A DNA stretch of 45,346 nucleotides, taken from Methanobacteriota archaeon. Lineage in GTDB: Archaea > Thermoplasmatota > Poseidoniia > Poseidoniales > Poseidoniaceae. Of this stretch, positions 1 to 7,796 are shown in pieces. The translations under genes and the position numbers were made by a program. Positions within the stretch are counted from its first letter, which is position 1; each line of letters opens with the position of its first letter. The stretch is taken from positions 1-45,346 of the forward strand of contig WTJK01000041.1 of the NCBI GenBank assembly GCA_011524855.1. The letters run 5' to 3'. The notes below the pieces were generated by a model. The model worked only from the letters and a program-made list of their open reading frames with translations, did no database searches and was not told where the DNA came from.

Positions 1-427
1 CTGCGTGAAGGTATGCGTCTTCGAGGTCTTCGACTACGTCCCACACGGCGTCGAGGATCATCAACCCGGCGACGTCGTCCAACCCCGCGCGGTCGCCCAA
101 GACGACGGCAGCGATGCCGGAGGCTTCCGGAGCTGCTGGTGCAGCGGCGGCGGCGGGTGCAGCGGCGGCGGCGGCAGCAGCGGCGGCGGCGGGTGCAGCG
201 GCGGCGGGTTGGGCCTCGGGTTCTGATTCCACCGAGCCTTCGTCTTCTGCAGCCGCTTCAACGGGCTCAGCAGGTTCAGCAGCGGCTTCAGCCGCCTCAT
301 CGGGCGTGCCCTCTTCGCTGGAGGTCGCGTTCATCCACTCGCCGTCGTCAGCGGGTTGATTGGCTTCCTCTGCAGCGATTTGTTCCACCACTTCCTCTTC
401 GGTTCCTGCCGATTCCCCATCCGACAT
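1..427 (-). CDS. Ala/Pro/Glu-rich hypothetical protein, C-terminal part outside the window
   Basis: No family is recognised. The frame is open from an ATG at 427 to the left edge, so about 142 N-terminal residues are visible and the gene runs off the window; this is why it is missing from the ORF track. The visible protein starts with an acidic segment rich in Glu and Ala, passes through a run of roughly 25 residues made almost only of Ala and Pro, then enters what looks like a folded region (IAAVVLGDRAGLDDVAG) with alternating hydrophobic and acidic residues. No signal peptide or membrane segment is visible. It follows the KH-domain ATPase on the same strand after about 95 bp and may be co-transcribed with it. 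The Ala/Pro run suggests a flexible linker between an acidic tail and a C-terminal domain; that is inference. A start at 427 is the only ATG that keeps the acidic N-terminus. Confidence 0.7.
   Translation of the reverse strand, partial: MSDGESAGTEEEVVEQIAAEEANQPADDGEWMNATSSEEGTPDEAAEAAAEPAEPVEAAAEDEGSVESEPEAQPAAAAPAAAAAAAAAAAPAAAAAPAAPEASGIAAVVLGDRAGLDDVAGLMILDAVWDVVEDLEDAYLHA
139..207. repeat. GC-rich imperfect triplet and 18-bp repeat inside the Ala-rich gene
   Basis: The plus strand shows three imperfect copies of a unit near TGCAGCGGCGGCGGCGGG, built from GCG/GCA triplets. On the minus strand it encodes the Ala/Pro run of the partial gene. Copy-number changes in steps of 3 bp would keep the reading frame, so this is a coding low-complexity tract, not a separate element. 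Confidence 0.75.
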
Positions 428-522
428 GAGAGCAACCTCTGCTTGGATGGCCGTTCCTTTGACATTTAAAGATACTCCACCTTGGGCTGCTGAAAACGCG
501 GTTCAGTTCGCGGTTTTTGGCC

Positions 523-1851
523 TCAACGCCTGTTTCGTTGCTTGTTACGACGCTTGTTGGAACCGCCCTTGTTCTGTTGGCGACGATCGTCGTACCAAAA
601 CCGGTTGGGGCGCTCCATGCCTTCGGGGAGGTTTTCGAACGCATCAATGGTCAATCGCAGTCCCCCGAGTTCATCTTGCAGTTGACGAACGTTCTCTCCA
701 CCTTTGCCGACCAGCGTGGCCACCATGTTTGATGGCGCATAGATCGTGGCGGATGAGGCGCCTGAAAACACCACTTCGCACTCCACGCCCACCCATTGAC
801 GGACCGTGTCGACCACGGTTTGCTTGGCCATTGCTTGCAAAGGACTCGTGCCGTTGTTGACGCGCCCCTCGACGGGGACCACCGCAATCTCGGAGCCAAA
901 GGCAAACATTTCGTGCGTGAGTTTTCCGCTGGGAAATTCCACCACTTCGATGACGGGACGTGCCAGTTCCTCCTGCATGCCGGTGGGGGGCTTGACCGTC
1001 ATACGAAGTTCGAGCACCTGTTGAATAGCGCCTGACTCAACGTGAAGAATGGTGTCCAGCACCTGGCTGACCAAACCCAGTTCAACTTTGCCGATGAGCC
1101 GTTGGATGGCTTCGAGGGCCGAATTGGCGTGGGTCACGCCCAACAAGCCCACACCCGCGAGGCGGACATCGGCGAAAATTTCGAAATCACGGGCTCGACG
1201 AACCTCGTCAAAGATGACAAAATCGGGCCGTACGAGGAAGATGATCTCGGCGGTTTTCTCCAAATCGCCTTCGAGGGGTGCGTACTGGGTGATGCGCCCG
1301 TCGAGTTGGAGGTCGCGCGGCGCTTCCATGGTCTTGACCAGGGCCCCCACTTCGGTGTCCAGGTATTCGGCAATGGCTTGCGCCAACGTGGTTTTCCCCG
1401 ACCCCGGCCGCCCGCAGATAAACACGCCTCGGTGGTGGTTGCGCAGTCGGTCGACGAGGCGCTGGTCAAGTTGGTAATCGCCAAGGCTCAATTTCGCCAC
1501 CGGTCGAACCACGGTGATTTCACGTGCATCAGAAAACGGTGGCCAAGCCGACGTGATGCGAAGGTCGCCCAACTGGATCACCCGGCACCCGGTTCGGTCG
1601 ATTTCAAGAAAGCAATCGCTCCGATGACGGTTGTCTTCCACCAAATCCATCAAACGTTCTTCCAGGGCTTCAAGGGCCAAGGTGTCCCAGGGGTCGGGTG
1701 CTTCATCCACCTCAACGAGTTTCAGCTGACCAATGTTGCCGCGTTTTACACGTGCGGGACAATCGGCCTTGAGGAAGACCGTGTGAACGTCGCTCATCAG
1801 CAACGACTCAAGGCTCTCGGGGAGGTCAGGATGGTCGCCATGCGTCGCCAT
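523..1851 (-). CDS. PilT/VirB11-type ATPase with C-terminal KH domain, lacking the PIN domain
   Basis: About 442 residues. The centre is a secretion-type (PilT/VirB11-like) ATPase: Walker A GRPGSGKTT near residue 150 and a Walker B-like VIFDE near 210. It is followed by a KH-type RNA-binding fold with a GKGG loop near residue 375 and a very basic tail (SNKRRNKQRNRR). This order matches the archaeal PINc/VapC-family ATPases (COG1855), which normally run PIN, ATPase, KH over roughly 600 residues. Here the protein begins with the post-PIN linker (HTVFLKADCPARVKRG) and no PIN nuclease domain precedes it. The track start at 1866 is a TTG; the ATG at 1851 is preferred, and an ATG near 1797 is also possible. 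The cellular role of the family is not settled; RNA binding is likely from the KH domain and basic tail. Confidence 0.85.
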   Translation of the reverse strand: MATHGDHPDLPESLESLLMSDVHTVFLKADCPARVKRGNIGQLKLVEVDEAPDPWDTLALEALEERLMDLVEDNRHRSDCFLEIDRTGCRVIQLGDLRITSAWPPFSDAREITVVRPVAKLSLGDYQLDQRLVDRLRNHHRGVFICGRPGSGKTTLAQAIAEYLDTEVGALVKTMEAPRDLQLDGRITQYAPLEGDLEKTAEIIFLVRPDFVIFDEVRRARDFEIFADVRLAGVGLLGVTHANSALEAIQRLIGKVELGLVSQVLDTILHVESGAIQQVLELRMTVKPPTGMQEELARPVIEVVEFPSGKLTHEMFAFGSEIAVVPVEGRVNNGTSPLQAMAKQTVVDTVRQWVGVECEVVFSGASSATIYAPSNMVATLVGKGGENVRQLQDELGGLRLTIDAFENLPEGMERPNRFWYDDRRQQNKGGSNKRRNKQRNRR

Positions 1852-1920
1852 GTTGTTCGCATGCAAGCCCGCAGCCCTTGACCCTTCGCTCGTACCAACA
1901 AAAGGAGGCGGATGTCGAGG

Positions 1921-2274
1921 TCAGGCGCCGTTGGGTTGCATCATGTAACCGGTAACCCAAAACGACCCGATGAACGACAGGGAGAGGACATAAGCACCAA
2001 CGGTCGGGAACGCCCAAACAGCCATCGAAACCTGTGCGAACACCACGATGCTGGCCACAACAGCCAACATCTCCCAAGGTCCGCTGCCGGTTAGGTTGAG
2101 GGCGGCGAACGTTTCGCTGCGTTCGGACAAACCCCATACGAGAGCAGAGACCGAGCACAAAGCGATGAGCGTCAAAACGGCGTCCATCATGGCCCCTTGG
2201 AGGAACCACACACCAACAGCCGCCACCAAACTGGCGCCGAACATGCGTTGGACGGTCGAGAACTCAAGGCCCAT
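1921..2274 (-). CDS. Small integral membrane protein of unknown function
   Basis: About 117 residues with four hydrophobic stretches long enough to span the membrane (around AASLVAAVGVWFLQGAM, TLIALCSVSALVWGL, MLAVVASIVVFAQVSM and VGAYVLSLSFIGSFW). I recognise no family. The track start at 2313 is a TTG lying inside the preceding oxidoreductase; the ATG at 2274 gives a protein starting MGLEFSTVQ and avoids the overlap. It lies between the oxidoreductase and the KH ATPase on the same strand, with 26 bp and about 70 bp gaps, so it is probably in the same transcript. Loops are short and there is no obvious catalytic or metal motif. Confidence 0.65.
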   Translation of the reverse strand: MGLEFSTVQRMFGASLVAAVGVWFLQGAMMDAVLTLIALCSVSALVWGLSERSETFAALNLTGSGPWEMLAVVASIVVFAQVSMAVWAFPTVGAYVLSLSFIGSFWVTGYMMQPNGA

Positions 2275-2300
2275 GGTGTTGGCGAAGCAGGGGCTGTTCT

Positions 2301-3236
2301 TCAATTCTCGCAACCGTGAAGGTCGTTGTCAACACCGTTGAACGCTCCATGGCTTCCCAACCACAACGCTTGGTCGCGCAGAACTGCCGCCTCAGGGAAA
2401 ACCAACGCCTCGCCTCCCTCGACCGTTGCGAGAAAGGTCACCCACTCCTGTTCCAACGCTGATCGTAACGGCGCGGGTGAAATCGAGGGCGTTCCGTTGG
2501 CAACGATGCGCGTCTCGCCCGTACCAAAATCCACCTCGCCGCGACCGAGTTCACCCTCCACGGCGACCAATCGACGCTCCTCCTCTGCACCCCAAGCCAC
2601 CTCAACGGTGCCGCAGACGCCGTTGGACATCCGAATCACCATCGACGCACGGGTGGGCTCTGCAAGGAACGTCTCCACCTCCCCGTTCATCAGGCCGTCA
2701 CCGGCCATCAGCACCAACAGGTCCAGCCCGTGGACGGCCAGGGTGCTGAGGGCATCGGCTCCAGAGGGCGGGGGGCGAACCGTCGTCCTGCGGTATTCGA
2801 ACGCCGTCAGACGGCCCAACGAACCGCTCACCACCGCGTGGTGCAGGTGTTGGACGGAACGATGGTGGCGAAGCAAGTACCCCACAAACAACGTCGTGGT
2901 AGGGCTTAGACCGTCCAGCGTCCGCTCAACTGCGGCGTGGTCGGCGCCTAACGGCTTCTCAACCAGCACCGGTACATCGTGCTCAACAATGGCGTCCATC
3001 ACAGCAAGGTGCGTGTTGGGGGGCGTGACCACCGCCGCGGCATGAAGCGTTTCTCGGGCTAACATGGCATCGAGCGAAGTGTACGTCGCATCAACGGCGA
3101 GGTTCACAAGAACGGAGGGGTTCGTGTCGCACACCACAAGGCGTTTCACGGACCCGGAGGACCGAAGGTTCCGCAACACCTCGAGGTGCTTCTTGCCCCA
3201 TCGTCCGCACCCCACCAAAGCCACGCAACCGGTCAT
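2301..3236 (-). CDS. Gfo/Idh/MocA-family NAD(P)-dependent oxidoreductase
   Basis: About 311 residues. The N-terminus carries a Rossmann dinucleotide-binding motif (ALVGCGRWGKKHLE), and the family hallmark EKP occurs as LVEKPLG near residue 95, where the Lys takes part in catalysis and cofactor binding. The C-terminal half fits the alpha/beta substrate domain. Members oxidise or reduce sugars, nucleotide sugars or cyclitols, so the substrate cannot be told from sequence. The track start at 3245 is a GTG; the ATG at 3236 leaves the Rossmann motif close to the N-terminus as usual. The glycosyltransferase gene ends at 3246 on the same strand, nine bases upstream, so the two are almost certainly co-transcribed and may act in the same surface-glycan pathway (inference). 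Confidence 0.85.
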   Translation of the reverse strand: MTGCVALVGCGRWGKKHLEVLRNLRSSGSVKRLVVCDTNPSVLVNLAVDATYTSLDAMLARETLHAAAVVTPPNTHLAVMDAIVEHDVPVLVEKPLGADHAAVERTLDGLSPTTTLFVGYLLRHHRSVQHLHHAVVSGSLGRLTAFEYRRTTVRPPPSGADALSTLAVHGLDLLVLMAGDGLMNGEVETFLAEPTRASMVIRMSNGVCGTVEVAWGAEEERRLVAVEGELGRGEVDFGTGETRIVANGTPSISPAPLRSALEQEWVTFLATVEGGEALVFPEAAVLRDQALWLGSHGAFNGVDNDLHGCEN

Positions 3237-3245
3237 GCCAGCCAC

Positions 3246-4181
3246 CTACTCAAACGGTGTTGGTTTGAGCGGGTGCCCATTCAACCCTTGGTCCGCCAAT
3301 CGAAACACGGTAGGAGCCGCGCTGAGGGAAGAAAAATCCGGGACGTTCTGCTCCTTGTACCCCATCTTCTCAAACACCTCAGGGGTGAAGGTTGTCCCAG
3401 TCTCACCAAGGTAGCGCGCCCTTGAAACGCGTGTGGTGATCCGAGCGTAACCTCGATGCCAAAGGGCAAGCGCAGTGATGGCGTCGTGGCCGGTTGGGCA
3501 TTTTCCCGGTCGCTTCGCAAACGGTGGAGTCAACAACTCCTCGGGGATGAGCGCAATTCCTGCACGGTCCGCTCGGCTCCGTTTCATGAGCTTTCGAATG
3601 GTTTTTCGGCGAATCGCCCGGTGGGCTCGCTTGCCGTAAGGAACGCCTTTCAGGTACCGATCCTCGTAGTCGTAGAGAATGGGTTTGATGTCGTCCCACA
3701 CCGATTTGGTCATCCCTGAACCCCAAAAACGACGGTTCGTTGCCACGATGTCGCTGAGTTGATTGGCTTGCGCGTTCATCGGATCAGGGTTGATGTTGTG
3801 GGCCATCACCGTCCCAACGTCCTTGTATTCAGAAGCCCAATCAAGCATGTTGCTCAACGTTTCGACGTAGTGCGAGGCCAGGATCATATCGTCTTCAAAC
3901 AGCATCACGCGGTCGTAGCCCCGTTCATCGAACAACTGGCGTTGGGCATCGATGAGGTGACGTCCCATGCCCCAGTGATCTTCTCGCTGCACGACGGTGA
4001 TGTTGGCGAACGTGGACGTCTCAACACGGGCTTCAATCTTGCCTTGTTGAGCATCAGGACCGCCGTCGATGTAAACGTGCACATCGTGGGTGTGAGCGGC
4101 CTTGTTGGCCTCCAACGAGGACAAGGTCTGATCGAAGAGGTCCACTCGATTGAATCCAATCAACAACAACGCTGTTCGCAT
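3246..4181 (-). CDS. Glycosyltransferase, GT-A fold, GNT-I-like
   Basis: About 311 residues. It begins MRTALLLIGFNR, the first strand of a GT-A nucleotide-sugar domain, and has an acidic metal-binding motif in VMLFEDDMILAS (EDD at residues 96-98). The segments around IDGG, the following induction of a QREDHWGMGRHL block and the FEDD motif resemble eukaryotic alpha-1,3-mannosyl-glycoprotein beta-1,2-N-acetylglucosaminyltransferase I (GNT-I) more than ordinary GT2 enzymes; that resemblance is from memory. No transmembrane segment is seen, so it should be cytosolic or peripheral. The track start at 4388 lies inside the upstream propeller gene; the ATG at 4181 is preceded by a GGAGGG Shine-Dalgarno-like run and begins at the conserved first strand. 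Donor and acceptor are unknown. Confidence 0.8.
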   Translation of the reverse strand: MRTALLLIGFNRVDLFDQTLSSLEANKAAHTHDVHVYIDGGPDAQQGKIEARVETSTFANITVVQREDHWGMGRHLIDAQRQLFDERGYDRVMLFEDDMILASHYVETLSNMLDWASEYKDVGTVMAHNINPDPMNAQANQLSDIVATNRRFWGSGMTKSVWDDIKPILYDYEDRYLKGVPYGKRAHRAIRRKTIRKLMKRSRADRAGIALIPEELLTPPFAKRPGKCPTGHDAITALALWHRGYARITTRVSRARYLGETGTTFTPEVFEKMGYKEQNVPDFSSLSAAPTVFRLADQGLNGHPLKPTPFE

Positions 4182-4203
4182 GAAGCAAAACCCTCCGTCT
4201 CGG

Positions 4204-6630
4204 TCAGGCAGAAGAAGCGTCGGTCGCATCGCTTGCATCATCATCGGAAGCATCCGAACCCGTGGACGCACCTTCTGCCGTCGCATCGTTCCCTGCCGAG
4301 TCGCTGGAATCGTCCTCGGTGGTGGTTTCACCGTCGTTGCTGTTGACCGATTTGGTGTCGTTGGGTTCCTCGTCTTCGGCCACCGCATCCACGGCCACCG
4401 TGTACCTGTTTTCGTGAGGGATGGCGACCCTGGCCGTTTCCTCGAGGGTGTCCAAATGTGTCACCGTAACGCCAGCAGAAGAAATGGCATAGACGTAGTC
4501 GCCCATGAAGATTGAACGTCGAATGCTCTGATCGTTCCACCAGTAGTGCTGACCGTCTTCGGGTCCGAAGAAAGAGGAATGGTTGACTTCCCCGTGCACC
4601 GACAAGGAGCCGTTGGCTTCATCGACATGAACCAGCATCAACTTGGAGACGTACTCGTACGACCAGGTGTAGCGGCCGTTTTCGTAGCTGTCCGTGTATC
4701 GGTAGGTTGAGAGCGGTACAGCCAAGGTTTGTTTGGGCGCCCAGTACTGGAACGCTTTCGACTCGTAGGTTGCCTCGGACCACGACCAGTGCCATCCATC
4801 ACCGTCCTCGGTGGTGACGGGTGACAAACGCAGGACATCTGCCTGGGTCGGAGCGGTTGGGTCTTGAATGTCAAACAGGGAAAGCTGCGTGCCTGACCAG
4901 TCCAATCCCGTACCGTCCTCGTTCGCAGGGCCGAGGCCGATGGTGAGCAAATGATCCCTTGAAAGCGGATGGATGTAGGTCGAAACGCCGGGGACTTTCA
5001 ACTCCCCGAGGATGGTGGGGTTGGTTTCGTCCGACACGTCGATGACCCAAAGGGGGTCGATCTGTTCGAAGGTCACGATGTAGGCGCGGTCGCCGTCGAA
5101 CCGAGCCGACCAAATTCGTTCCCCGGGAGCGATACCATCGACCTTTCCGGTTTCAACCAACACTTGGCGTTGCGTTTCCAGATCAACGCCACGTGTCAAC
5201 GTCACGAGTTGCGACGACATGGGCTCGGGATCGTCCATCCACCATCGGTTCCATTGACCGGTGGTCGTGGCCACCCTGAGGACGCCTTCGTGTTCGGACA
5301 TGGAAAATTGATTGAGAACGGTCCCGTTGACACGCCCCGAACCGGTGTACAACGTCGCATCGGCGGCGCTGATGTCGAACGTGTGAAGGTTGGTCATCTC
5401 GTCAGCGGCGTCGTTGCCCCAAAACCACCACCAGTCAAACGCATTTTCGGCGAGCACCAACACGTCTTGTGAAGCATAGACCTGGGGGTAGTTGCCAACG
5501 ACATGGTCAACATCAAAAGCGAACGTCTCGGAGGTGAGTTCCAACATGAAGACGCTGGTGATGCCTCGGTTGAATCCATCTTCAGGCGCAACAAACTCTG
5601 CACAGGCCTGGTCGTCCATGGTGTGGACGGTCACCGTCCCGTTGGACACTTCGTAAACCTGCGGAATCATGTCTGCGAGCGCAATGGACTCAAGCGCTTC
5701 GACGTTGTCTTCCATGGTTTTGTAAGCCACCTTTTCTCGAATCTCGCGGCGCAGATCGGCGTCTTCTTCCCAGTCCAGGTTCCAGTAACCCGATGGGAGG
5801 TCAAGCCACGACGTTAGGCCTCGGACGTCCATCCAAGCGTGGGTGACGGTTCGAACGGTCCCTGAGGTTTCCCGCGCGGTGATGTATTGGCCCTCAAGGT
5901 ACAGCTCGCGGTCCACCGACACATCGGTGCCGTCAGCCACGTTCAACACGGTGAATTTCGTGAGCGTGTGGGTTCGCCACGCACCGTATTCACCGTCCCA
6001 CCCCATGGCATCAACCACCGGGCTGTTTTCGTGAACGGCCCAAGGGCTGAGGGTTGAGATCACCACCATTTGGTCCCCGTCCAACATCATGGCACGGGGC
6101 GTGCCCTCGATGGACACGTTGGATTCCTGCGTGAGCGAGCCGAACTCGGGCACGCCAAACACGTGCATGCGTTGTCCTTGGAGGACGTAGATGTGATGGC
6201 CATCGGTTTTCACAAAATCCGCTTCATCGACGCCCTGCTCCTGGTTGTTCGTCCCGGAGTAATCCGTGCCTTCGACGCGAGGTGTTGCGGTGTTGGCCCC
6301 CCCGGTCGCCTCGGCGGCACCGTCGTCCATGGCCATGTCACTTTCGAGTGCTACGTCGCCTCGCCAGCTGTAGTAGTACTGTTCCTCCACCGCTTGGAGC
6401 AATTGAACGCGAGCTTCCTGAAGCAACGACGATTTCAGCGAGGTTTCCAGATCTTCGCAGTCATCGTACGCCAAGAGCTGGGGGCTGACGACGCTGCGCG
6501 ATGGAACGGTGGACCAATCGTTGGGCAGCACCACGTCGGGGACGCCGTCGACCGGCTCCATCGTGCCCAAGCACCCGGCGCCGAAGAACAGCGCGACCAT
6601 CAAAACCGCCAACGCTGGCTTCTTGTGCAT
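4204..6630 (-). CDS. Secreted beta-propeller lipoprotein (Beta_propel family)
   Basis: About 808 residues. The N-terminus is a lipoprotein signal (MHKKPALAVLMVALFFGAGC) with a lipobox-like GAGC, so the protein is probably exported and lipid-anchored. The body matches archaeal/bacterial secreted proteins with a C-terminal beta-propeller (COG4880/PF09826): typical segments are NNQEQGVDEADFVKTDG near residue 120, repeated blade strands, and a WVIDVSDETNPTILGEL block. The last 55 or so residues are a disordered Asp/Ser/Thr/Glu-rich tail. The track start at 6759 overlaps the pseudo-receiver gene; the ATG at 6630 starts the signal peptide and has an ATTCATAA box centred about 27 nt upstream, compatible with a leaderless mRNA. 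Function in the family is unknown; a binding or scaffolding role outside the cell is likely. Confidence 0.85.
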   Translation of the reverse strand: MHKKPALAVLMVALFFGAGCLGTMEPVDGVPDVVLPNDWSTVPSRSVVSPQLLAYDDCEDLETSLKSSLLQEARVQLLQAVEEQYYYSWRGDVALESDMAMDDGAAEATGGANTATPRVEGTDYSGTNNQEQGVDEADFVKTDGHHIYVLQGQRMHVFGVPEFGSLTQESNVSIEGTPRAMMLDGDQMVVISTLSPWAVHENSPVVDAMGWDGEYGAWRTHTLTKFTVLNVADGTDVSVDRELYLEGQYITARETSGTVRTVTHAWMDVRGLTSWLDLPSGYWNLDWEEDADLRREIREKVAYKTMEDNVEALESIALADMIPQVYEVSNGTVTVHTMDDQACAEFVAPEDGFNRGITSVFMLELTSETFAFDVDHVVGNYPQVYASQDVLVLAENAFDWWWFWGNDAADEMTNLHTFDISAADATLYTGSGRVNGTVLNQFSMSEHEGVLRVATTTGQWNRWWMDDPEPMSSQLVTLTRGVDLETQRQVLVETGKVDGIAPGERIWSARFDGDRAYIVTFEQIDPLWVIDVSDETNPTILGELKVPGVSTYIHPLSRDHLLTIGLGPANEDGTGLDWSGTQLSLFDIQDPTAPTQADVLRLSPVTTEDGDGWHWSWSEATYESKAFQYWAPKQTLAVPLSTYRYTDSYENGRYTWSYEYVSKLMLVHVDEANGSLSVHGEVNHSSFFGPEDGQHYWWNDQSIRRSIFMGDYVYAISSAGVTVTHLDTLEETARVAIPHENRYTVAVDAVAEDEEPNDTKSVNSNDGETTTEDDSSDSAGNDATAEGASTGSDASDDDASDATDASSA

Positions 6631-6683
6631 GAACACTGGAGGTCCCGGCTCCGTTATGAATGCCTTGGGGGTTTGTTCATTGT

Positions 6684-7334
6684 TCACACTGGAACATAAC
6701 CCGTAGCGTAGGCTACGGCACCGACAGCGGCAACCAATCCAATGAGCAGCAGCGGCCAACGGCCCCTTTTGCGCTGAGCGGTTTGAGGAGGTGCGACCTC
6801 GAGAACGGGCGCCACGGCTGGCAAGATCGCCGGCAGAGGAAGGGCGGGGAGGGGCAACATCGGCCCGGTATCGGCCTCGGGCTTGACACGGTCATCGGGG
6901 TAAAGGGCGTCCAAGTCTTCCAACCCTGGTGCATCGGGGATGGGCCCCAACACCTGGCCCCATACCGCATCGAGCGCTTCCGCCGTGATGGGTTTCTCCA
7001 ACCAAGCCACGGCACCGGCCGAGTGCGCAGCGTCGCGAGCGAGGGCGGCCATTCGACGTGGACCAACCATCACGATGCGTCGCTCCCCGCCGTGCTCTCG
7101 CATTTCAAGCGCAGCCAGGTGACCGTCCAACGAAGGGATGTCAAGGGCGAGCACCACCAATTCGGGGTCCAACCGGATGTATTCGTCGACGGCCTTGTCA
7201 CCGTCTTCACAGACAACGACGTTGAAATTTCGAGCCTTGAAGAGGTTCCTCATGCGGTGGGTTGCCATCGGGTTGTTGTCAACCACCAGCACCGTGGGTG
7301 CCGTTTCATCGTCGACTTCCGTCACCAACCCCAT
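6684..7334 (-). CDS. Tail-anchored degenerate receiver-domain protein (pseudo-response regulator)
   Basis: 216 residues. Residues 13-125 follow the CheY-like receiver fold: strand 1 VLVVDNNP, strand 3 PELVVLALDIPSLDG and the conserved strand-5 Lys in WLEKPIT (K114). The phosphoacceptor Asp position aligns with Ala63 (canonical LDxxxP is LALDIP here), the second acidic-pocket residue is Asn20, and the switch Thr/Ser position is Gly91. The domain is therefore unlikely to be phosphorylated in the usual way. After a Pro-rich linker (PLPALPLPAILP), a basic patch (QRKRGR) precedes one hydrophobic helix (WPLLLIGLVAAVGAVAYATG), giving a cytosolic receiver held by a C-terminal membrane anchor. No histidine kinase gene is nearby. 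It lies between the propeller lipoprotein and the DUF1844 gene on the same strand, 53 bp before the former. Confidence 0.8.
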   Translation of the reverse strand: MGLVTEVDDETAPTVLVVDNNPMATHRMRNLFKARNFNVVVCEDGDKAVDEYIRLDPELVVLALDIPSLDGHLAALEMREHGGERRIVMVGPRRMAALARDAAHSAGAVAWLEKPITAEALDAVWGQVLGPIPDAPGLEDLDALYPDDRVKPEADTGPMLPLPALPLPAILPAVAPVLEVAPPQTAQRKRGRWPLLLIGLVAAVGAVAYATGYVPV

Positions 7335-7377
7335 GAGATTCGTTTAGCCCACAGCGGACCTGCACATCAAACAACCG

Positions 7378-7758
7378 CTATTCTTCTTCTCCGGGAGAGG
7401 GGTTTGAAAGATCCTCCACCGGGCCGGCCGCAGGTTGGCTGAAGGTTTCCCTCACCATTTCGTTCTGTGCGTTTTGATCCATTCGCTGGCGACGGAGCTG
7501 GGGTGCCTTCGTGAACTGCATCTGAAGTTCACTGATGACGGCGCGAAGCATTTGCGTTTCTTGGGGTGACAAGTTGCCGTCGGTCTTTCGCTGGAACATA
7601 CGGAGCACCTCGATGCCCTCCTTCGCTTCCCCCATGTTGTAGTGGTGGGTGCCCTGTTGGTCGGGCAGGTAGCCCATCTGGAGCAGGGTTGAACGCTGCA
7701 GCATTTGCACCATTTGAAAAAAACGAGCGGCGTCTTCATCCGCGAACAGGTCGGCCAT
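7378..7758 (-). CDS. DUF1844 domain protein
   Basis: About 126 residues, soluble and mostly helical. The core (FFQMVQMLQRSTLLQMGYLPD through GNLSPQETQMLRAVISELQMQF) fits DUF1844 (PF08899), a short domain known mainly from bacteria with no established function. The C-terminus is a Gln/Asn- and Glu-rich tail. The track start at 7824 overlaps ftsY; the ATG at 7758 (MADLFADED) leaves a 38 bp gap after the ftsY stop and is the better start. The gene lies directly downstream of ftsY on the same strand, so it may be in the rpl18Ae-prefoldin-ftsY transcript. Any link to protein targeting is inference. Confidence 0.75.
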   Translation of the reverse strand: MADLFADEDAARFFQMVQMLQRSTLLQMGYLPDQQGTHHYNMGEAKEGIEVLRMFQRKTDGNLSPQETQMLRAVISELQMQFTKAPQLRRQRMDQNAQNEMVRETFSQPAAGPVEDLSNPSPGEEE

Positions 7759-7796
7759 GCTGGTGACTGCCCTTGGAGGTTCTTGTGACCTGCGCT

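Noticed and set aside
1042-1881. 279-codon plus-strand ORF
   Set aside because: Antisense to the KH-domain ATPase; no recognisable domain.
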